A stretch of DNA of 64,000 nucleotides from Embleya sp051903075 (GCF_051903075.1 NZ_CP182422.1:3968001-4032000), one strand, 5' to 3'. Counted from the stretch's first letter, positions 32,634 to 43,208 are shown. Program-made: numbers and translations. Notes: generated by a model not told the origin, from the letters alone.

Positions 32634-33104
32634 TCAGTCCGAGCGCCCGCGCCGCGGCTTCCACACCACGAGCGCGGTGCCCGCCTGCGGCCGGACCGGG
32701 ACCAGATCGCGCCGGTAGGACGCGTGTACGGCCGCCTCGCGCCGGGCGCTCGCGTCCGTCGCCTCGTGCAGCGCGTGCTCCATCTCGGCCACGCGCATGC
32801 GCAGCGCGAGCACCTGGTTCTCCAGTTCCAGGATCCGCTTGATCCCGGCGAGGTTGATGCCGGCCTCCTGGGAGAGCCGCTGCACCTCGCGCAACTGCAC
32901 GATGTCGCGGGCGGAATAGCGCCGCCCCCGGCCCGGCGTACGGTCCGGCGAGACCAGGCCGAGGCGGTCGTACTGTCGCAACGTCTGCGGGTGCAGGCCG
33001 GACAGCTGGGCGGCGACCGAGATCACGTAGACCGGAGAGGTCTCGTCGATCTCGAAGCCGTGCCCACCGCCGATACCGCCACCACCCAAGCCGCCCGGTC
33101 GCAT
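32634..33104 (-). CDS. hspR: heat-shock repressor HspR (MerR family)
   Basis: This 156-aa protein has an approximately 20-residue Gly-rich lead and a MerR-type winged helix-turn-helix (VYVISVAAQLSGLHPQTLRQ YDRLGLV in two parts). A coiled coil follows (LELENQVLALRMRVAEMEH) and the end is basic. HspR binds HAIR boxes and needs DnaK as co-repressor, so chaperone demand sets its activity. It is the last gene of the dnaK operon, 1 base after dnaJ, and the two HAIR boxes lie upstream of dnaK. The usual neighbour clpB is absent from the visible region. Confidence 0.95.
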   Translation of the reverse strand: MRPGGLGGGGIGGGHGFEIDETSPVYVISVAAQLSGLHPQTLRQYDRLGLVSPDRTPGRGRRYSARDIVQLREVQRLSQEAGINLAGIKRILELENQVLALRMRVAEMEHALHEATDASARREAAVHASYRRDLVPVRPQAGTALVVWKPRRGRSD

Positions 33105-33105
33105 G

Positions 33106-34278
33106 TCATGCCCCCTTCGCCGCGTCCAACAGATCGGCTCGGGGATCGTGCGCGACGGTCGCCTCGCGGAACGCCTCCAGCGCTTCGCGCGCCTTGTCGT
33201 TCAGCTGCTGGGGGACCGTCACCTCGATGGTGACCAGGAGGTCGCCCCGAGTGCCGTCCTTGCGTGCCGCCCCGCGTCCGCGCACCCGCAGCGTGCGGCC
33301 GTTGCCCGTGCCCGCGGGGAGCTTGAGCGTGACCGGGATGCCGCCGAGGGTGGGTACGGTGACGTCCGCCCCGAGCGCGGCCTCCGGGAAGGTGACCGGC
33401 ACGGTGACCGTGAGGTTGTCGCCCTTGCGTCCGAAGACGGCGTGGGCCTTGACGTGCACCACGACGTACAGGTCGCCGGCCGGGCCGCCGCGCTCGCCGG
33501 GCGCGCCCTTGCCCTTGAGTCGGATGCGCTGCCCGTCCTGGACCCCGGCCGGGATCCGGACCTGCATCGTGCGCGAACTCTTGGCCCGGCCACTGCCGTT
33601 GCACACGATGCACGGGTCGTCCACGAGCAGCCCGCGGCCCTTGCAGTCGCGGCACGGCTCGGAGAAGCCGAAACCTCCCTGCGGCCGGCTGACGTTGCCG
33701 GAGCCCGCGCAGGTCGGGCACATCCGCGGGGTGGTGCCCGCGGCCGCGCCCGTGCCGTTGCAGTGCCGACACGGTTCCGAACTGGTCAGCCGGATCGGCA
33801 CGGTCGCGCCGTCGACCGCGTCGGCGAAGCCGAGGGTGACCTCGGACTCCACGTCGGTACCGCGCCGGGGCTGCTGGCGCCCGGTCTGGCGACCGCCGCC
33901 GAACAGGCCGCCGAAGATGTCGCCCAGGCCGCCGGTGTTGCCCGCGCCGCCCTGCTGGCCGCCGAAGATGTCGCCGAGGTCGAACGGGAAGCCGCCGGTG
34001 CCGGACTGTCCGCCACCGGCGCCGCGGAAGCCGCCGCCGCTGCCGAACAGGGTCCGGGCCTCGTCGTATTCCTTGCGCCGCTTGTCGTCGGCCAGTACGT
34101 CGTAGGCCTCCGAGATCTCCTTGAAGCGCTCCTCGGCCTTCGTGTCACCCTTGTTCTTGTCCGGGTGGAACTCGACGGCGAGCTTGCGATACGCCTTCTT
34201 GATCTCGGCGGTGCCGGCGTCCTTGGGGACGCCGAGCACCTTGTAGTAGTCCTTCTCCAGGTAGTCCTTCGTACTCAT
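33106..34278 (-). CDS. dnaJ: chaperone DnaJ (Hsp40)
   Basis: The protein is 390 aa. The J domain carries HPD at residues 38-40. A Gly/Phe-rich linker follows. The zinc region has the four C-x-x-C-x-G-x-G motifs CRHCNGTG, CPTCAGSG, CRDCKGRG and CIVCNGSG, and the C-terminal peptide-binding domain is complete. It stimulates the DnaK ATPase and delivers substrates. It follows grpE by 121 bases in the same operon. Confidence 0.97.
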   Translation of the reverse strand: MSTKDYLEKDYYKVLGVPKDAGTAEIKKAYRKLAVEFHPDKNKGDTKAEERFKEISEAYDVLADDKRRKEYDEARTLFGSGGGFRGAGGGQSGTGGFPFDLGDIFGGQQGGAGNTGGLGDIFGGLFGGGRQTGRQQPRRGTDVESEVTLGFADAVDGATVPIRLTSSEPCRHCNGTGAAAGTTPRMCPTCAGSGNVSRPQGGFGFSEPCRDCKGRGLLVDDPCIVCNGSGRAKSSRTMQVRIPAGVQDGQRIRLKGKGAPGERGGPAGDLYVVVHVKAHAVFGRKGDNLTVTVPVTFPEAALGADVTVPTLGGIPVTLKLPAGTGNGRTLRVRGRGAARKDGTRGDLLVTIEVTVPQQLNDKAREALEAFREATVAHDPRADLLDAAKGA

Positions 34279-34399
34279 GCGCCCCTCGCCGATCGGGTCG
34301 GGGTGCCCTCGTGCTCCGAGCGCCCGTTTCCGGATTCACACCACCCGCGCATCGGCGTCCCTCCTCTCCGCTTCTCGTCGTCTCGTTCCCGGTGACGGT

Positions 34400-34989
34400 T
34401 CAGCTGCCGGCCGCTTCGCCCGACTCCTCCGGACCGCCCTCGGCCTCCGCCGTGGGTTCCGCGACCGCCACCCGTGCCGGACGGATGATCCGCTCGCCCA
34501 CTTGATAACCGGGCTGCAGGATCTCCACACACGTGGGTTCGGTGACATCGGTCGCGTACGAGTGCAGCAGCGCCTCGTGCACCGTCGGGTCGAACGGGTC
34601 GCCCTTCGAACCGAAGCTCTGCAGCCCCATCTTGGCCACGATCGACTCCAGCGACTCGGCGACCGACTTGAAGCCGCCCGCCAGTTCGCCGTGGTCCCGG
34701 GCCCGACCGATGTCGTCGAGCACCGGCAGCAGTTCGCTCAGCACCTTGATGGCGGCCGACTCGCCCGCCACGTTGCGGTCCCGCTCGACCCGCTTGCGGT
34801 AGTTCGCGTACTCCGCCTGAAGCCGCTGGAGGTCGGCCGTGCGCTCGCCGATTTGGTTGCGCAGCTCGGCGAGTTCGGCCGCCCCGGGGGCCGGGGCCGC
34901 CGCGGTGGCGGCGGTCCCGGTTTCCGGCTTCGACTCGGTTTCTTGGGCGTCGCCCGGGACGGCGCCGTGGTTCGAGCCGTTCCCTTCGG

Positions 34990-34993
<4 letters not shown>
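34400..34993 (-). CDS. grpE: nucleotide exchange factor GrpE
   Basis: The 197-aa protein has an acidic disordered N-terminus, a long dimerising coiled coil (about 50-100, LRNQIGERTADLQRLQAEYA) and the beta domain (GLQSFGSKGDPFDPTVHEAL, then VVEILQPGYQVGERIIRPA in related form). It releases ADP from DnaK. Its GTG start overlaps the dnaK stop by four bases, so the two are coupled. A VAEP-rich tail ends the protein. Confidence 0.96.
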
Positions 34994-36837
<1,844 letters not shown>

Positions 36838-36860
36838 GATTCGGTTCCTCCACGGAAAGA

Positions 36861-36881
36861 GTTGAGCGCTTGTCACTCAAG
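36861..36881. promoter_or_regulatory. HAIR box 1 of dnaK
   Basis: GTTGAGC-N7-ACTCAAG differs from the consensus CTTGAGT-N7-ACTCAAG at two positions. It lies 24 bases upstream of the dnaK ATG. Confidence 0.85.
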
Positions 36882-36912
36882 CATGAGCTGCCCGGTTCAA
36901 CGGGTCAAATCG

Positions 36913-36933
36913 CTTGAGTATTCCTCGCTCAAC
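36913..36933. promoter_or_regulatory. HAIR box 2 of dnaK
   Basis: CTTGAGT-N7-GCTCAAC has an exact left half and five of seven right-half bases. It is about 76 bases upstream of the dnaK ATG. With box 1 it brackets the likely promoter. Confidence 0.85.
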
Positions 36934-37185
36934 TTTAGTGCCTCGAAGGCTGTGAGGGGCGGGTTCCATGCGTCGATCGTGTCCACTCGATGTCACGCGG
37001 CCGAACGGCTCGGACGCTTGGCGTCATCGAAACGTTGTGCGCCTCGGGAGACTTATCTAGGTGAATGTCGCCACAAATGACACCCTTGACCTCTGCGGCC
37101 TCCGGGTGCACATGGCAGCATGTTCGCGCGCCTGCTGCCTGCCGCGCCGACGGCGGGCGAAATCCGAGATCCCAGGGGGACCCCC

Positions 37186-38223
37186 ATGAGCGATGGTCAG
37201 GGCTATCCGCCCGTACCTCCGATGCCGCCCGGCCCGCCGGGCCCGCCGCAGGGGGGTTACCCGCCGCCTCCGGACGGTTATCCGCAGCAGCCGGGAGGTT
37301 ATCCGCAGCAGCAGGGGCAGCCGGGCGGCTTCCAGGAGACCGGCGGTTACCCATACCCGCAGTACAGCGAGTATGGCCACTACCAGCAGTACGCGCAGAA
37401 CCCGATCCAACTCGACGCAAACGGCCGTCCGCCGCGGGGGGCGCGCAGCCGCAAGGTGATCGGCACCTGGATCGCCGGCATCACCGGCGCCATCGTCGCG
37501 TCCGTGATCGTCGCCATGGTCGGCTTCGACGACCCGACGGACAAGAAGGACCCGTCGGCCGAGGCGAGCAAGCCGGCGCCGATCGTGGTCGGCAAGACGG
37601 CCGCGCCCAGCAACAGCGCGGCGGTCGCGCCGAAGAAGGCCGACATGTCGAACGAGCTGAAGATCCCGACGGCGTTGCCGCCGATTACCGGGCCGAAGAT
37701 CACCGGCATCACGGTCGATCCGAAGACCTGGCCCAAGGCCTGCGACCTGCTGACGGACGAAGAGATCAAGACGGCCATCCCCGAGGGCACGATCCGCGAG
37801 CGCAAGAGCCGCATGGGTCGCATCTCGAACATGTTCGGCAACAACGTCAACGACAACGAGTGCCAGATCACGCTCGACCTGCCGAACCAGCAGTCCTCGA
37901 ACTACCCGGCCGAGATCAGCATCACCTCGTACGGATACAAGACGTTGGCCGACGAGAAGGCTTCCTTCGCGAAGGAGAAGACCAGCCAGGAGCGCACCTC
38001 CAAGCAGTTCCCCGATCAGTACGACGACATCCCGGCCGACAAGATCGGCGTGGACGGGGCGTTCCGGGACAACCGCACGGTGCAGATCTCCAAGAATGGC
38101 TTCCGGGTCTGGATCACGCTGTCCGCGCAGCTTGAGGACTCGCAGGGCAACCCGATCAAGGGCAACACGATGGCACGCCAGTACGGCCCGACCGTGGCGG
38201 CGATCGTCGGGCAGAAGCTGTGA
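37186..38223 (+). CDS. membrane-anchored extracytoplasmic protein 1 of a tandem family
   Basis: This 345-aa protein starts at ATG 37186 with AGGGGGA upstream. A cytosolic Pro/Gly/Tyr/Gln-rich region (GGYPPPPDGYPQQPGGYP) is followed by one transmembrane helix near 91-110 (VIGTWIAGITGAIVASVIVA), then about 230 extracytoplasmic residues. The latter hold WPKACDLLTDEEIKTAIPEG, resembling the C-x-L-L-[TS]-x-x-E core of DUF3558-like proteins. It is the first of four similar genes divergent from dnaK. The function is unknown. It overlaps the next gene by four bases. Confidence 0.7.
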   Translation: MSDGQGYPPVPPMPPGPPGPPQGGYPPPPDGYPQQPGGYPQQQGQPGGFQETGGYPYPQYSEYGHYQQYAQNPIQLDANGRPPRGARSRKVIGTWIAGITGAIVASVIVAMVGFDDPTDKKDPSAEASKPAPIVVGKTAAPSNSAAVAPKKADMSNELKIPTALPPITGPKITGITVDPKTWPKACDLLTDEEIKTAIPEGTIRERKSRMGRISNMFGNNVNDNECQITLDLPNQQSSNYPAEISITSYGYKTLADEKASFAKEKTSQERTSKQFPDQYDDIPADKIGVDGAFRDNRTVQISKNGFRVWITLSAQLEDSQGNPIKGNTMARQYGPTVAAIVGQKL

Positions 38224-39203
38224 GCGGGGGTTGGCAGCAGCAGCCGCAACAACCCGGGCAGCACGGCGGCGGTTACGGCCAACCAGGGCAGTATCCGCAG
38301 CAGCCGGGATATCCGGCCGGACAGCAGGGAGTCCCGCACCAGCAGGGCTACACGCCCCAGCACCCCGGCTACCCGCCGCGGGGCGGCTACGGGCCGCCCG
38401 GACAGCCGTACGGACCGCAGGGGCCGCAACGCGGGGGCAATCGATCGGTGTTGTGGATCGCGGTCGTGCTGGTTCTGATCGCGGCCGGGGTCGGCGGCTT
38501 CCTGTTCCTGAAGAAGGACGACGACTCGAAGGACACCGCGAAGTCCGGCTCGCAGTCATCCGGCGCCCCCGTCGCGCCGGGAGCCTCCGGCGGCGGCAAG
38601 AGCGGTGGCCCCGGAGGCCAGAGCGCGGCGCCTCTGCAACGCCCGATGGTTTTCCCCGCAGCGCCGCCGGCCGACGCCGGGCCAGGATTCAATGCGACCA
38701 ACGACGGCAAGAGCTGGCCGAAGGCGTGCGAGATGCTGTCCGACGCGCAGATCGGGAAGGTGATCAAGGGCGCCACGGTCAAGACCAGGAAGCCGGACAC
38801 GACGGTGTCGGTCAAGTACGACTTCCCGGGCGCGGCCGACAACCAGTGCGACTTCGACCTGGCCGTACCGGACCCGAACAATCCGAAGTATCCGTCGTAC
38901 GCCAAGATCGAGCTCACACTGCACGAGGTGAGCACCCCGGCGACCGCGAAGGGCCACTACGGCGACACCAAGAAGAACCGGGCACGCAAGCCGTTCGGCG
39001 AGTTCGAGGAGCTGGGCACCAAGCTGGGCACCGACGACGCGTTCCGTGACGACAGCTACATCTACTTCTACAAGGGGCCGTACTTCGTGGAGTTGTACGT
39101 CCACTCCGGGCTGACCGGTCCCGGCGGCGCGAAGCTCGCGGACGACGACGGGGTGAAGCAGTACGGGCCGACGCTCATCGGCTACCTCGTGGCCCGGATG
39201 TAG
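38220..39203 (+). CDS. membrane-anchored extracytoplasmic protein 2 of the tandem family
   Basis: This 327-aa protein has a GTG overlapping the previous stop. A Gln/Pro/Gly/Tyr-rich N-terminus is followed by one transmembrane helix (SVLWIAVVLVLIAAGVGGFL) and an extracytoplasmic domain. The latter contains WPKACEMLSDAQIGKVIKG and a second Cys about 60 residues later (DNQCDFDLAV), so a disulfide is likely. It has the same layout as the neighbour genes but low identity outside the core, so this is an old duplication. Confidence 0.68.
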   Translation: MSGGWQQQPQQPGQHGGGYGQPGQYPQQPGYPAGQQGVPHQQGYTPQHPGYPPRGGYGPPGQPYGPQGPQRGGNRSVLWIAVVLVLIAAGVGGFLFLKKDDDSKDTAKSGSQSSGAPVAPGASGGGKSGGPGGQSAAPLQRPMVFPAAPPADAGPGFNATNDGKSWPKACEMLSDAQIGKVIKGATVKTRKPDTTVSVKYDFPGAADNQCDFDLAVPDPNNPKYPSYAKIELTLHEVSTPATAKGHYGDTKKNRARKPFGEFEELGTKLGTDDAFRDDSYIYFYKGPYFVELYVHSGLTGPGGAKLADDDGVKQYGPTLIGYLVARM

Positions 39204-39306
39204 ACACGGATGCAACGGATGTAACCGCGGTCCGCGCGGCACGGCAGCAGCGGCGACAGCGCATCGGAACAGCGCGTCGGATCAGGTAATCAGGAGGAGC
39301 ACGGGG

Positions 39307-40158
39307 ATGGTACGAATCGGGAACCCCGGGGGGAACCAGTACGGCGGCGGGCCGCATCAGCAGCAGCCGTACGGTCAGCCCGGCATGTACCAGCAGCAGT
39401 ACCCCGGTGGCCCGATGCCGCCCCACCAGCCGCCGCGCCGCAGCAAGCTCAAGCCCGTGCTCGGTTGGATCGGCGTGGTCGTGGGTGGTGTGCTGGCGAC
39501 GGTGGCGGGGTCGTACATCGTCGACGAGATCAACAAGAAGAACGACAAGGGCGACAAGCCGGTGGCGGAGAACGGGATCGCGTTCCCCGACGGCTACACC
39601 CCGCCGCCGGGCGTGGCCTTCAGCGACGGCGCCAAGTTCCGGGCCAGCGGGGACACCGGCACCTGGCCGGACGCGTGCGACATGCTCTCCGACAAGGAGA
39701 TCCAGAACGCGATCCCCGACTCGAGCATCGTGGGCGGGCGCCAGGGCCGCAAGACCGGCAAGATTCCCAGGAACTACGAGTGCACGGTCAACATCAAGCT
39801 GCCCAATCTCGCGGATCCCGCGACGCCGGCCAAGCTCACCATGACGATCAAGGCGATCGGCGACGCCGGACCGGTCAAGGACATGTACGAGAAGGCCAAG
39901 AGTGAGGCGGCCCCGTACACCGGCTTCGAGGATTTGGCCAACAAGCTGTTCGTGCAGAGCGCCTTCCGCAACGACACCACGAAACTGAACCTGTTCAAGC
40001 AGGGCACGAAGCCGGACTCGCCGGCCTACTACGTGGTGATCGACGTCAAGGCGGACACCAAGGACTCGGCGGGCGGCCCCGAAACGAAGGACGCCTGGAC
40101 CAAGAAGGTCGGACCTGCCCTCGTGCGCGTCCTCAACATCAAGATGACGGACGACTGA
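39307..40158 (+). CDS. membrane-anchored extracytoplasmic protein 3 of the tandem family
   Basis: This 283-aa protein starts at ATG 39307 with AGGAGGAGC upstream. The cytosolic part is rich in Gln/Pro/Tyr (QQQPYGQPGMYQQQYPGG). One transmembrane helix follows (VLGWIGVVVGGVLATVAGSY), then WPDACDMLSDKEIQNAIPDS and a later Cys in YECTVNIKL. Gene 4 follows with one base between the stop and the next ATG. Confidence 0.68.
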   Translation: MVRIGNPGGNQYGGGPHQQQPYGQPGMYQQQYPGGPMPPHQPPRRSKLKPVLGWIGVVVGGVLATVAGSYIVDEINKKNDKGDKPVAENGIAFPDGYTPPPGVAFSDGAKFRASGDTGTWPDACDMLSDKEIQNAIPDSSIVGGRQGRKTGKIPRNYECTVNIKLPNLADPATPAKLTMTIKAIGDAGPVKDMYEKAKSEAAPYTGFEDLANKLFVQSAFRNDTTKLNLFKQGTKPDSPAYYVVIDVKADTKDSAGGPETKDAWTKKVGPALVRVLNIKMTDD

Positions 40159-40159
40159 G

Positions 40160-41101
40160 ATGACCGGCCAGTACAACAGCCCGAACTCCGGCCAGTATCC
40201 GGGCCAGGGGCCCGGTCCCAGCCAGGGCCCCGGTTACCCGCCCGGCCAGTACGGCCCGCCGCCGGGCTACGGCCAACAGCCCCCCGGCTACGGCGCACCC
40301 GGCTACCCGCCGCCGTATCCGCCCCAACCGCCGCGACCCAACCGCCGCAAGCAGATCTTCAGCTGGGTGGCCGTCGTCGCCGGCGGCACCGCGGCAACGG
40401 TGGTCGCGGCCCTGCTGATCAACGGCACGGACGGCAAGAAGAACGAGGCGGTGAAGCTCCCGCCCACGGAGAGTGTGCGCAAGCTGGAGAGCTTCGACCC
40501 GAACGCGGTGAACAACACGCCGACGACGGCCCCGTCGAAGGAGGCCTCGCGTCCGTCGGCCCCGCCGGCGCCGAAGTCCGGGGGGAAGTTCGCGCCGGTG
40601 CCGAACGACATGTCCACGTGGCCGGACGTGTGCGACCTGATCACCCCGGAGGAGCTGGCCAAGGTCATTCCCGAGGTCACCTCCCAGGAGCAACAGGGCA
40701 CCGCGAAGGCGTCCGGTTCCTACGCCTCCCGCGGCCCGGCGCTGCGCAGCACGACGTGCCAGTACACGGTGAACACCAAGCGCGGCTGGGGTTACAGCAA
40801 CGTCATCAAGCTGACCATCCAGATTCGCAACATCGATGCTCCCAAGGAGCTCGACTACAACTGGAATCTGAGCAAGACCGGCGCCCAGCGGGTCCAGACC
40901 GACTTCAAGGCTCTGGGTACCACGGGCGGCGCCGAGGACGCCTACGTCGCGGTGAACAGCCTGTATCTGCGCAAGGGTCAGTACTACCTCCAGCTCGATG
41001 CCTCGGGTTCCCTCAGCAAGGAGGGCACCGACTCGCCCTGGCAGGGCTGGCAGGGCGAACTCCTCCCCAAGCTCCTCCCCACGATCACCGCCAAGATCTG
41101 A
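40160..41101 (+). CDS. membrane-anchored extracytoplasmic protein 4 of the tandem family
   Basis: This 313-aa protein has a Gly/Pro/Gln/Tyr N-terminus (GQGPGPSQGPGYPPGQYG), one transmembrane helix (IFSWVAVVAGGTAATVVAAL) and a domain with WPDVCDLITPEELAKVIPEV and a later TTCQYTV. The shared Cys pair and W-P-x-x-C-[DE]-[LM] motif show homology with genes 1-3. A strong terminator follows at 41119-41153. The set resembles DUF3558-type surface proteins but lacks a lipobox, so the anchoring differs. Confidence 0.68.
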   Translation: MTGQYNSPNSGQYPGQGPGPSQGPGYPPGQYGPPPGYGQQPPGYGAPGYPPPYPPQPPRPNRRKQIFSWVAVVAGGTAATVVAALLINGTDGKKNEAVKLPPTESVRKLESFDPNAVNNTPTTAPSKEASRPSAPPAPKSGGKFAPVPNDMSTWPDVCDLITPEELAKVIPEVTSQEQQGTAKASGSYASRGPALRSTTCQYTVNTKRGWGYSNVIKLTIQIRNIDAPKELDYNWNLSKTGAQRVQTDFKALGTTGGAEDAYVAVNSLYLRKGQYYLQLDASGSLSKEGTDSPWQGWQGELLPKLLPTITAKI

Positions 41102-41118
41102 CCCGGTGCGCCCGGTGT

Positions 41119-41153
41119 CCCCGGTGGGTCGCGGCTGTTGCGACCCGCCGGGG
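41119..41153. terminator. bidirectional terminator between convergent genes
   Basis: Near-perfect 14-bp stem CCCCGGTGGGTCGC (41119-41132) pairs with 41140-41153 (one T-G wobble) across a 7-nt loop. Confidence 0.75.
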
Positions 41154-41161
41154 CCCGTGGC

Positions 41162-41524
41162 CTACTCGTCGCGGTGCACCGTGTTCGGGGTGAAGCCGGG
41201 GAGGCAGACGGCGATGTAGTCGGCGCCCTCTTCGCCTCGGGTGCTGTAGCGGACCCATTCGCCGGCGGCGGTGTGGATGCCCTGGCCGGCCGCGACCTCG
41301 TGGGTGCCGCCCTCGTGCTCCACGGTGAGCACGCCGCGCAGGACCACCGTGTACTCGTCGAACTCGGGGCGCTGCCCCGGCTCCTCCCAGCCGCCGGGGC
41401 TGGTCATGTGCGCGATGCTGAGCGCCTCGTCGCCGGTGTTGACCCGGCCCACGAACTCGCGAATGGTCTTGGGGATGTTCCCGGCCGCCTCGACGACGGT
41501 CGGCTTCTCGATGAATTTCGGCAT
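41162..41524 (-). CDS. cupin-domain protein
   Basis: This 120-aa single-cupin protein has a beta-barrel pattern with PEFDEYTVVLRGVLTVEHEG and GQGIHTAAGEWVRYSTRG. The usual metal-site histidines of motif 1 (H-x-H) are not obvious, so it may be a binding protein rather than a dioxygenase. It is convergent with the tandem family. No operon partner is seen. Confidence 0.75.
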   Translation of the reverse strand: MPKFIEKPTVVEAAGNIPKTIREFVGRVNTGDEALSIAHMTSPGGWEEPGQRPEFDEYTVVLRGVLTVEHEGGTHEVAAGQGIHTAAGEWVRYSTRGEEGADYIAVCLPGFTPNTVHRDE

Positions 41525-41676
41525 GGTCCCATCCTGTCCCAGCAGGCCGCCGAATCGTCGACGGCCTGGCCTGGTGACGGGGAATCGGCCTCGACCGCGT
41601 CGACCCGCGGCTTCCGCCGGATGTCCCGGGAATGCACACTGTGAGTAGCCGGTTCATGACGCAGCGAAGGATGCCT

Positions 41677-42060
41677 ATGGACGAGCACACCGAACGCACC
41701 GACACCGACGCCGGTTGGCCCGACAACGAGGGAGGGCGATTGTTCGTCACCTCGATGGACGACGTCGTATACACCCTTCCGGCAACCATTGCGAGCATCC
41801 GGGCATCACTGCCGGCAGACGAGCACGACGCGTTCACCAAGGCCATCGAGGACACCCCGGCGCGGGAGCTGCCGTTGGCGCTGTACCACTGGGCCGAAAA
41901 GCACACGCCCATCCCGGAAGCCAGGGAACGCACTCACGATTGGGTGCAGGAGATCTACGAGGAAGCGGAAGCCGACACGATCATGGGGGTACCCCGTGCC
42001 GCAGTACTCGATCAGGTGGAGTCCCGCTTGCGAGAGGGACCTCCGAAAGCTCACGAGTAG
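41677..42060 (+). CDS. putative antitoxin of a RelE-type module
   Basis: This 127-aa protein starts at ATG 41677 with GAAGG six bases upstream; a second in-frame ATG at 41671 overlaps the site. It is acidic and helical (FTKAIEDTPARELPLALYHW, DHTWVQEIYEEAEAD-like end). No known DNA-binding motif is seen. Its 3' end overlaps the toxin gene by 65 bases in another frame. The antitoxin role is inferred from this overlap and from the toxin's family. Confidence 0.6.
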   Translation: MDEHTERTDTDAGWPDNEGGRLFVTSMDDVVYTLPATIASIRASLPADEHDAFTKAIEDTPARELPLALYHWAEKHTPIPEARERTHDWVQEIYEEAEADTIMGVPRAAVLDQVESRLREGPPKAHE

Positions 42061-42235
42061 CCAACAGCATGACGTGATCAACGGAATGGCCCGCGTTGCC
42101 GGGGACCCGTACGGGTGCGGCTCATCCCCGACATGGGACAAGGACCGGCGCGAAGTGACGTGCGGCAGCGTGTTCGTCATCTACCAAATCACCAACAGCG
42201 AACTGGTCGTTACGGTTGTTCAGCTCATCGGATAG
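41996..42235 (+). CDS. RelE/ParE-superfamily toxin
   Basis: This 79-aa protein starts at GTG 41996 with ATGGGGGT upstream. The fold pattern is complete: YSIRWSPACERDLRKLTSS, helix DVINGMARVAGDPYG, then DRREVTCGSVFVIYQI and ELVVTVVQLIG. RelE-type toxins cleave mRNA on the ribosome and ParE-type toxins hit gyrase. The catalytic residues cannot be assigned to either with certainty, though the R-x-x-x-x-G-x-x-x-x-x-Y pattern is nearer RelE/YoeB. It is coupled to the antitoxin gene. A hairpin terminator follows at 42251-42277. Confidence 0.75.
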   Translation: MPQYSIRWSPACERDLRKLTSSQQHDVINGMARVAGDPYGCGSSPTWDKDRREVTCGSVFVIYQITNSELVVTVVQLIG

Positions 42236-42250
42236 GACAGAACGAGGCCA

Positions 42251-42277
42251 CAACTCCCGTACAGCGCGCGGGAGTTG
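42251..42277. terminator. hairpin terminator
   Basis: 9-bp stem CAACTCCCG (42251-42259) pairs with CGGGAGTTG (42269-42277) across a 9-nt loop, between the convergent toxin gene and the 42296 gene. Confidence 0.6.
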
Positions 42278-42295
42278 GGACCTCATGTAGTTGGA

Positions 42296-42628
42296 CTAGC
42301 GGCCAGGCGGGCGCGGCACCCGGAACCCGCCAAGGGTCCTGGGAGTGACCACGCCAGGGGGCATGGGGAACGGCATCAGATCATCGGGCCTGGCGCCGTC
42401 TGTCGGGAACCAAACCCCGTCATCGGCCACAACATCCGCCGGGCCGGCGGTCCACTCGGCTCGCGCCGCATCGAACGGCTGGACCGTCACCCGGCCGGCG
42501 TCGTCCACCCGCACGACCACGCCGGGCGGCTGTTCGGGCCGGAGCGCGTCCACGGCGTGCTTCACCTTGTCCCCGATGCCGTAGTCGCTCGGGGTTGTTT
42601 CGTCCGGCGGTGGGATCGGTAGTTTCAT
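42296..42628 (-). CDS. hypothetical small protein, 110 aa
   Basis: The ATG at 42628 has GAGG upstream. A compact middle (YGIGDKVKHAVDALRPEQPP, GVVVRVDDAGRVTVQPFD) looks like an SH3/KOW-like strand set, followed by a Pro-rich tail. It lies downstream of the fused ORF-AB gene, 190 bases away, so it may belong to the same transcript. No family is recognised. Confidence 0.58.
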   Translation of the reverse strand: MKLPIPPPDETTPSDYGIGDKVKHAVDALRPEQPPGVVVRVDDAGRVTVQPFDAARAEWTAGPADVVADDGVWFPTDGARPDDLMPFPMPPGVVTPRTLGGFRVPRPPGR

Positions 42629-42818
42629 GTGGACCTCGCTTCGGTGGGGAGGCCGGGGGCCGGCGGATCACTGGCGAGCGAGCGCCGGCCCCTGGCGGTT
42701 GGCTGTTGACTGGATGCCGCTTGTGGCCCTCTCCACCGACCGGGCCATGGGAAGGCGGAGAGGGTTCGAAGCCGCGCCGCCGGTAGCCACGACCAAATGG
42801 ATTCGGCGGCACGGCAGT

Positions 42819-43208
42819 TCAGGGAGTGGCTTCCGGTTGGCCGGTCGGCCGCACGCTTTCGGAGGGCATGCGCCACTGGACATCCGGACCGAACCGGGCC
42901 ATGAGGAAACGCACTTCGTTCGGCAGCGGTTGCGCCGCCACGATCTCGCCGGGCCCGCGCACGCCGCGCGTGACCGCGTTGGGTTGTCCGATGTCGGTCT
43001 CGTCGTCGACCACTTCGAGGCGCGCCATGGAAATGGTGTAGGCGCTGCCGTTGGCCGTGAGCGCCACGACATAGCCGGTGGCCACGCGGTAGAGCGTGCC
43101 CACGTATCCGCTCCGCGTGTCCCGAACGCGCACCTCGTCGGAGGCCGCCAGGCGACGCCGCAAATCGGCTTCTGTGGGCGGTTGTTGTCTCGTCACGATC
43201 ATGGGCAT
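42819..43208 (-). CDS. fused ORF-AB protein, paralogue of the two small ORFs at 27.8-28.2 kb
   Basis: The protein is 129 aa. The start at 43208 (MPMIVTRQ) has AGAGGGACAGG upstream. Residues 1-70 match ORF-A (ASDEVRVRDTRSG, LYRVATGYVVALT). Residues 75-125 match ORF-B (RGPGEIVAAQPL, VQWRMPSESVRPT). It is divergent from a second XRE/DUF5753-DUF397 pair, as at the first locus, but no radical SAM or methyltransferase gene is near. This supports a regulatory rather than purely peptide-precursor role. The family is unknown. Confidence 0.68.
   Translation of the reverse strand: MPMIVTRQQPPTEADLRRRLAASDEVRVRDTRSGYVGTLYRVATGYVVALTANGSAYTISMARLEVVDDETDIGQPNAVTRGVRGPGEIVAAQPLPNEVRFLMARFGPDVQWRMPSESVRPTGQPEATP

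Noticed and set aside
30944..32842. 632-aa plus-strand open frame opposite the metallophosphoesterase
   Set aside because: It is antisense to a protein with clear motifs and has biased antisense composition.
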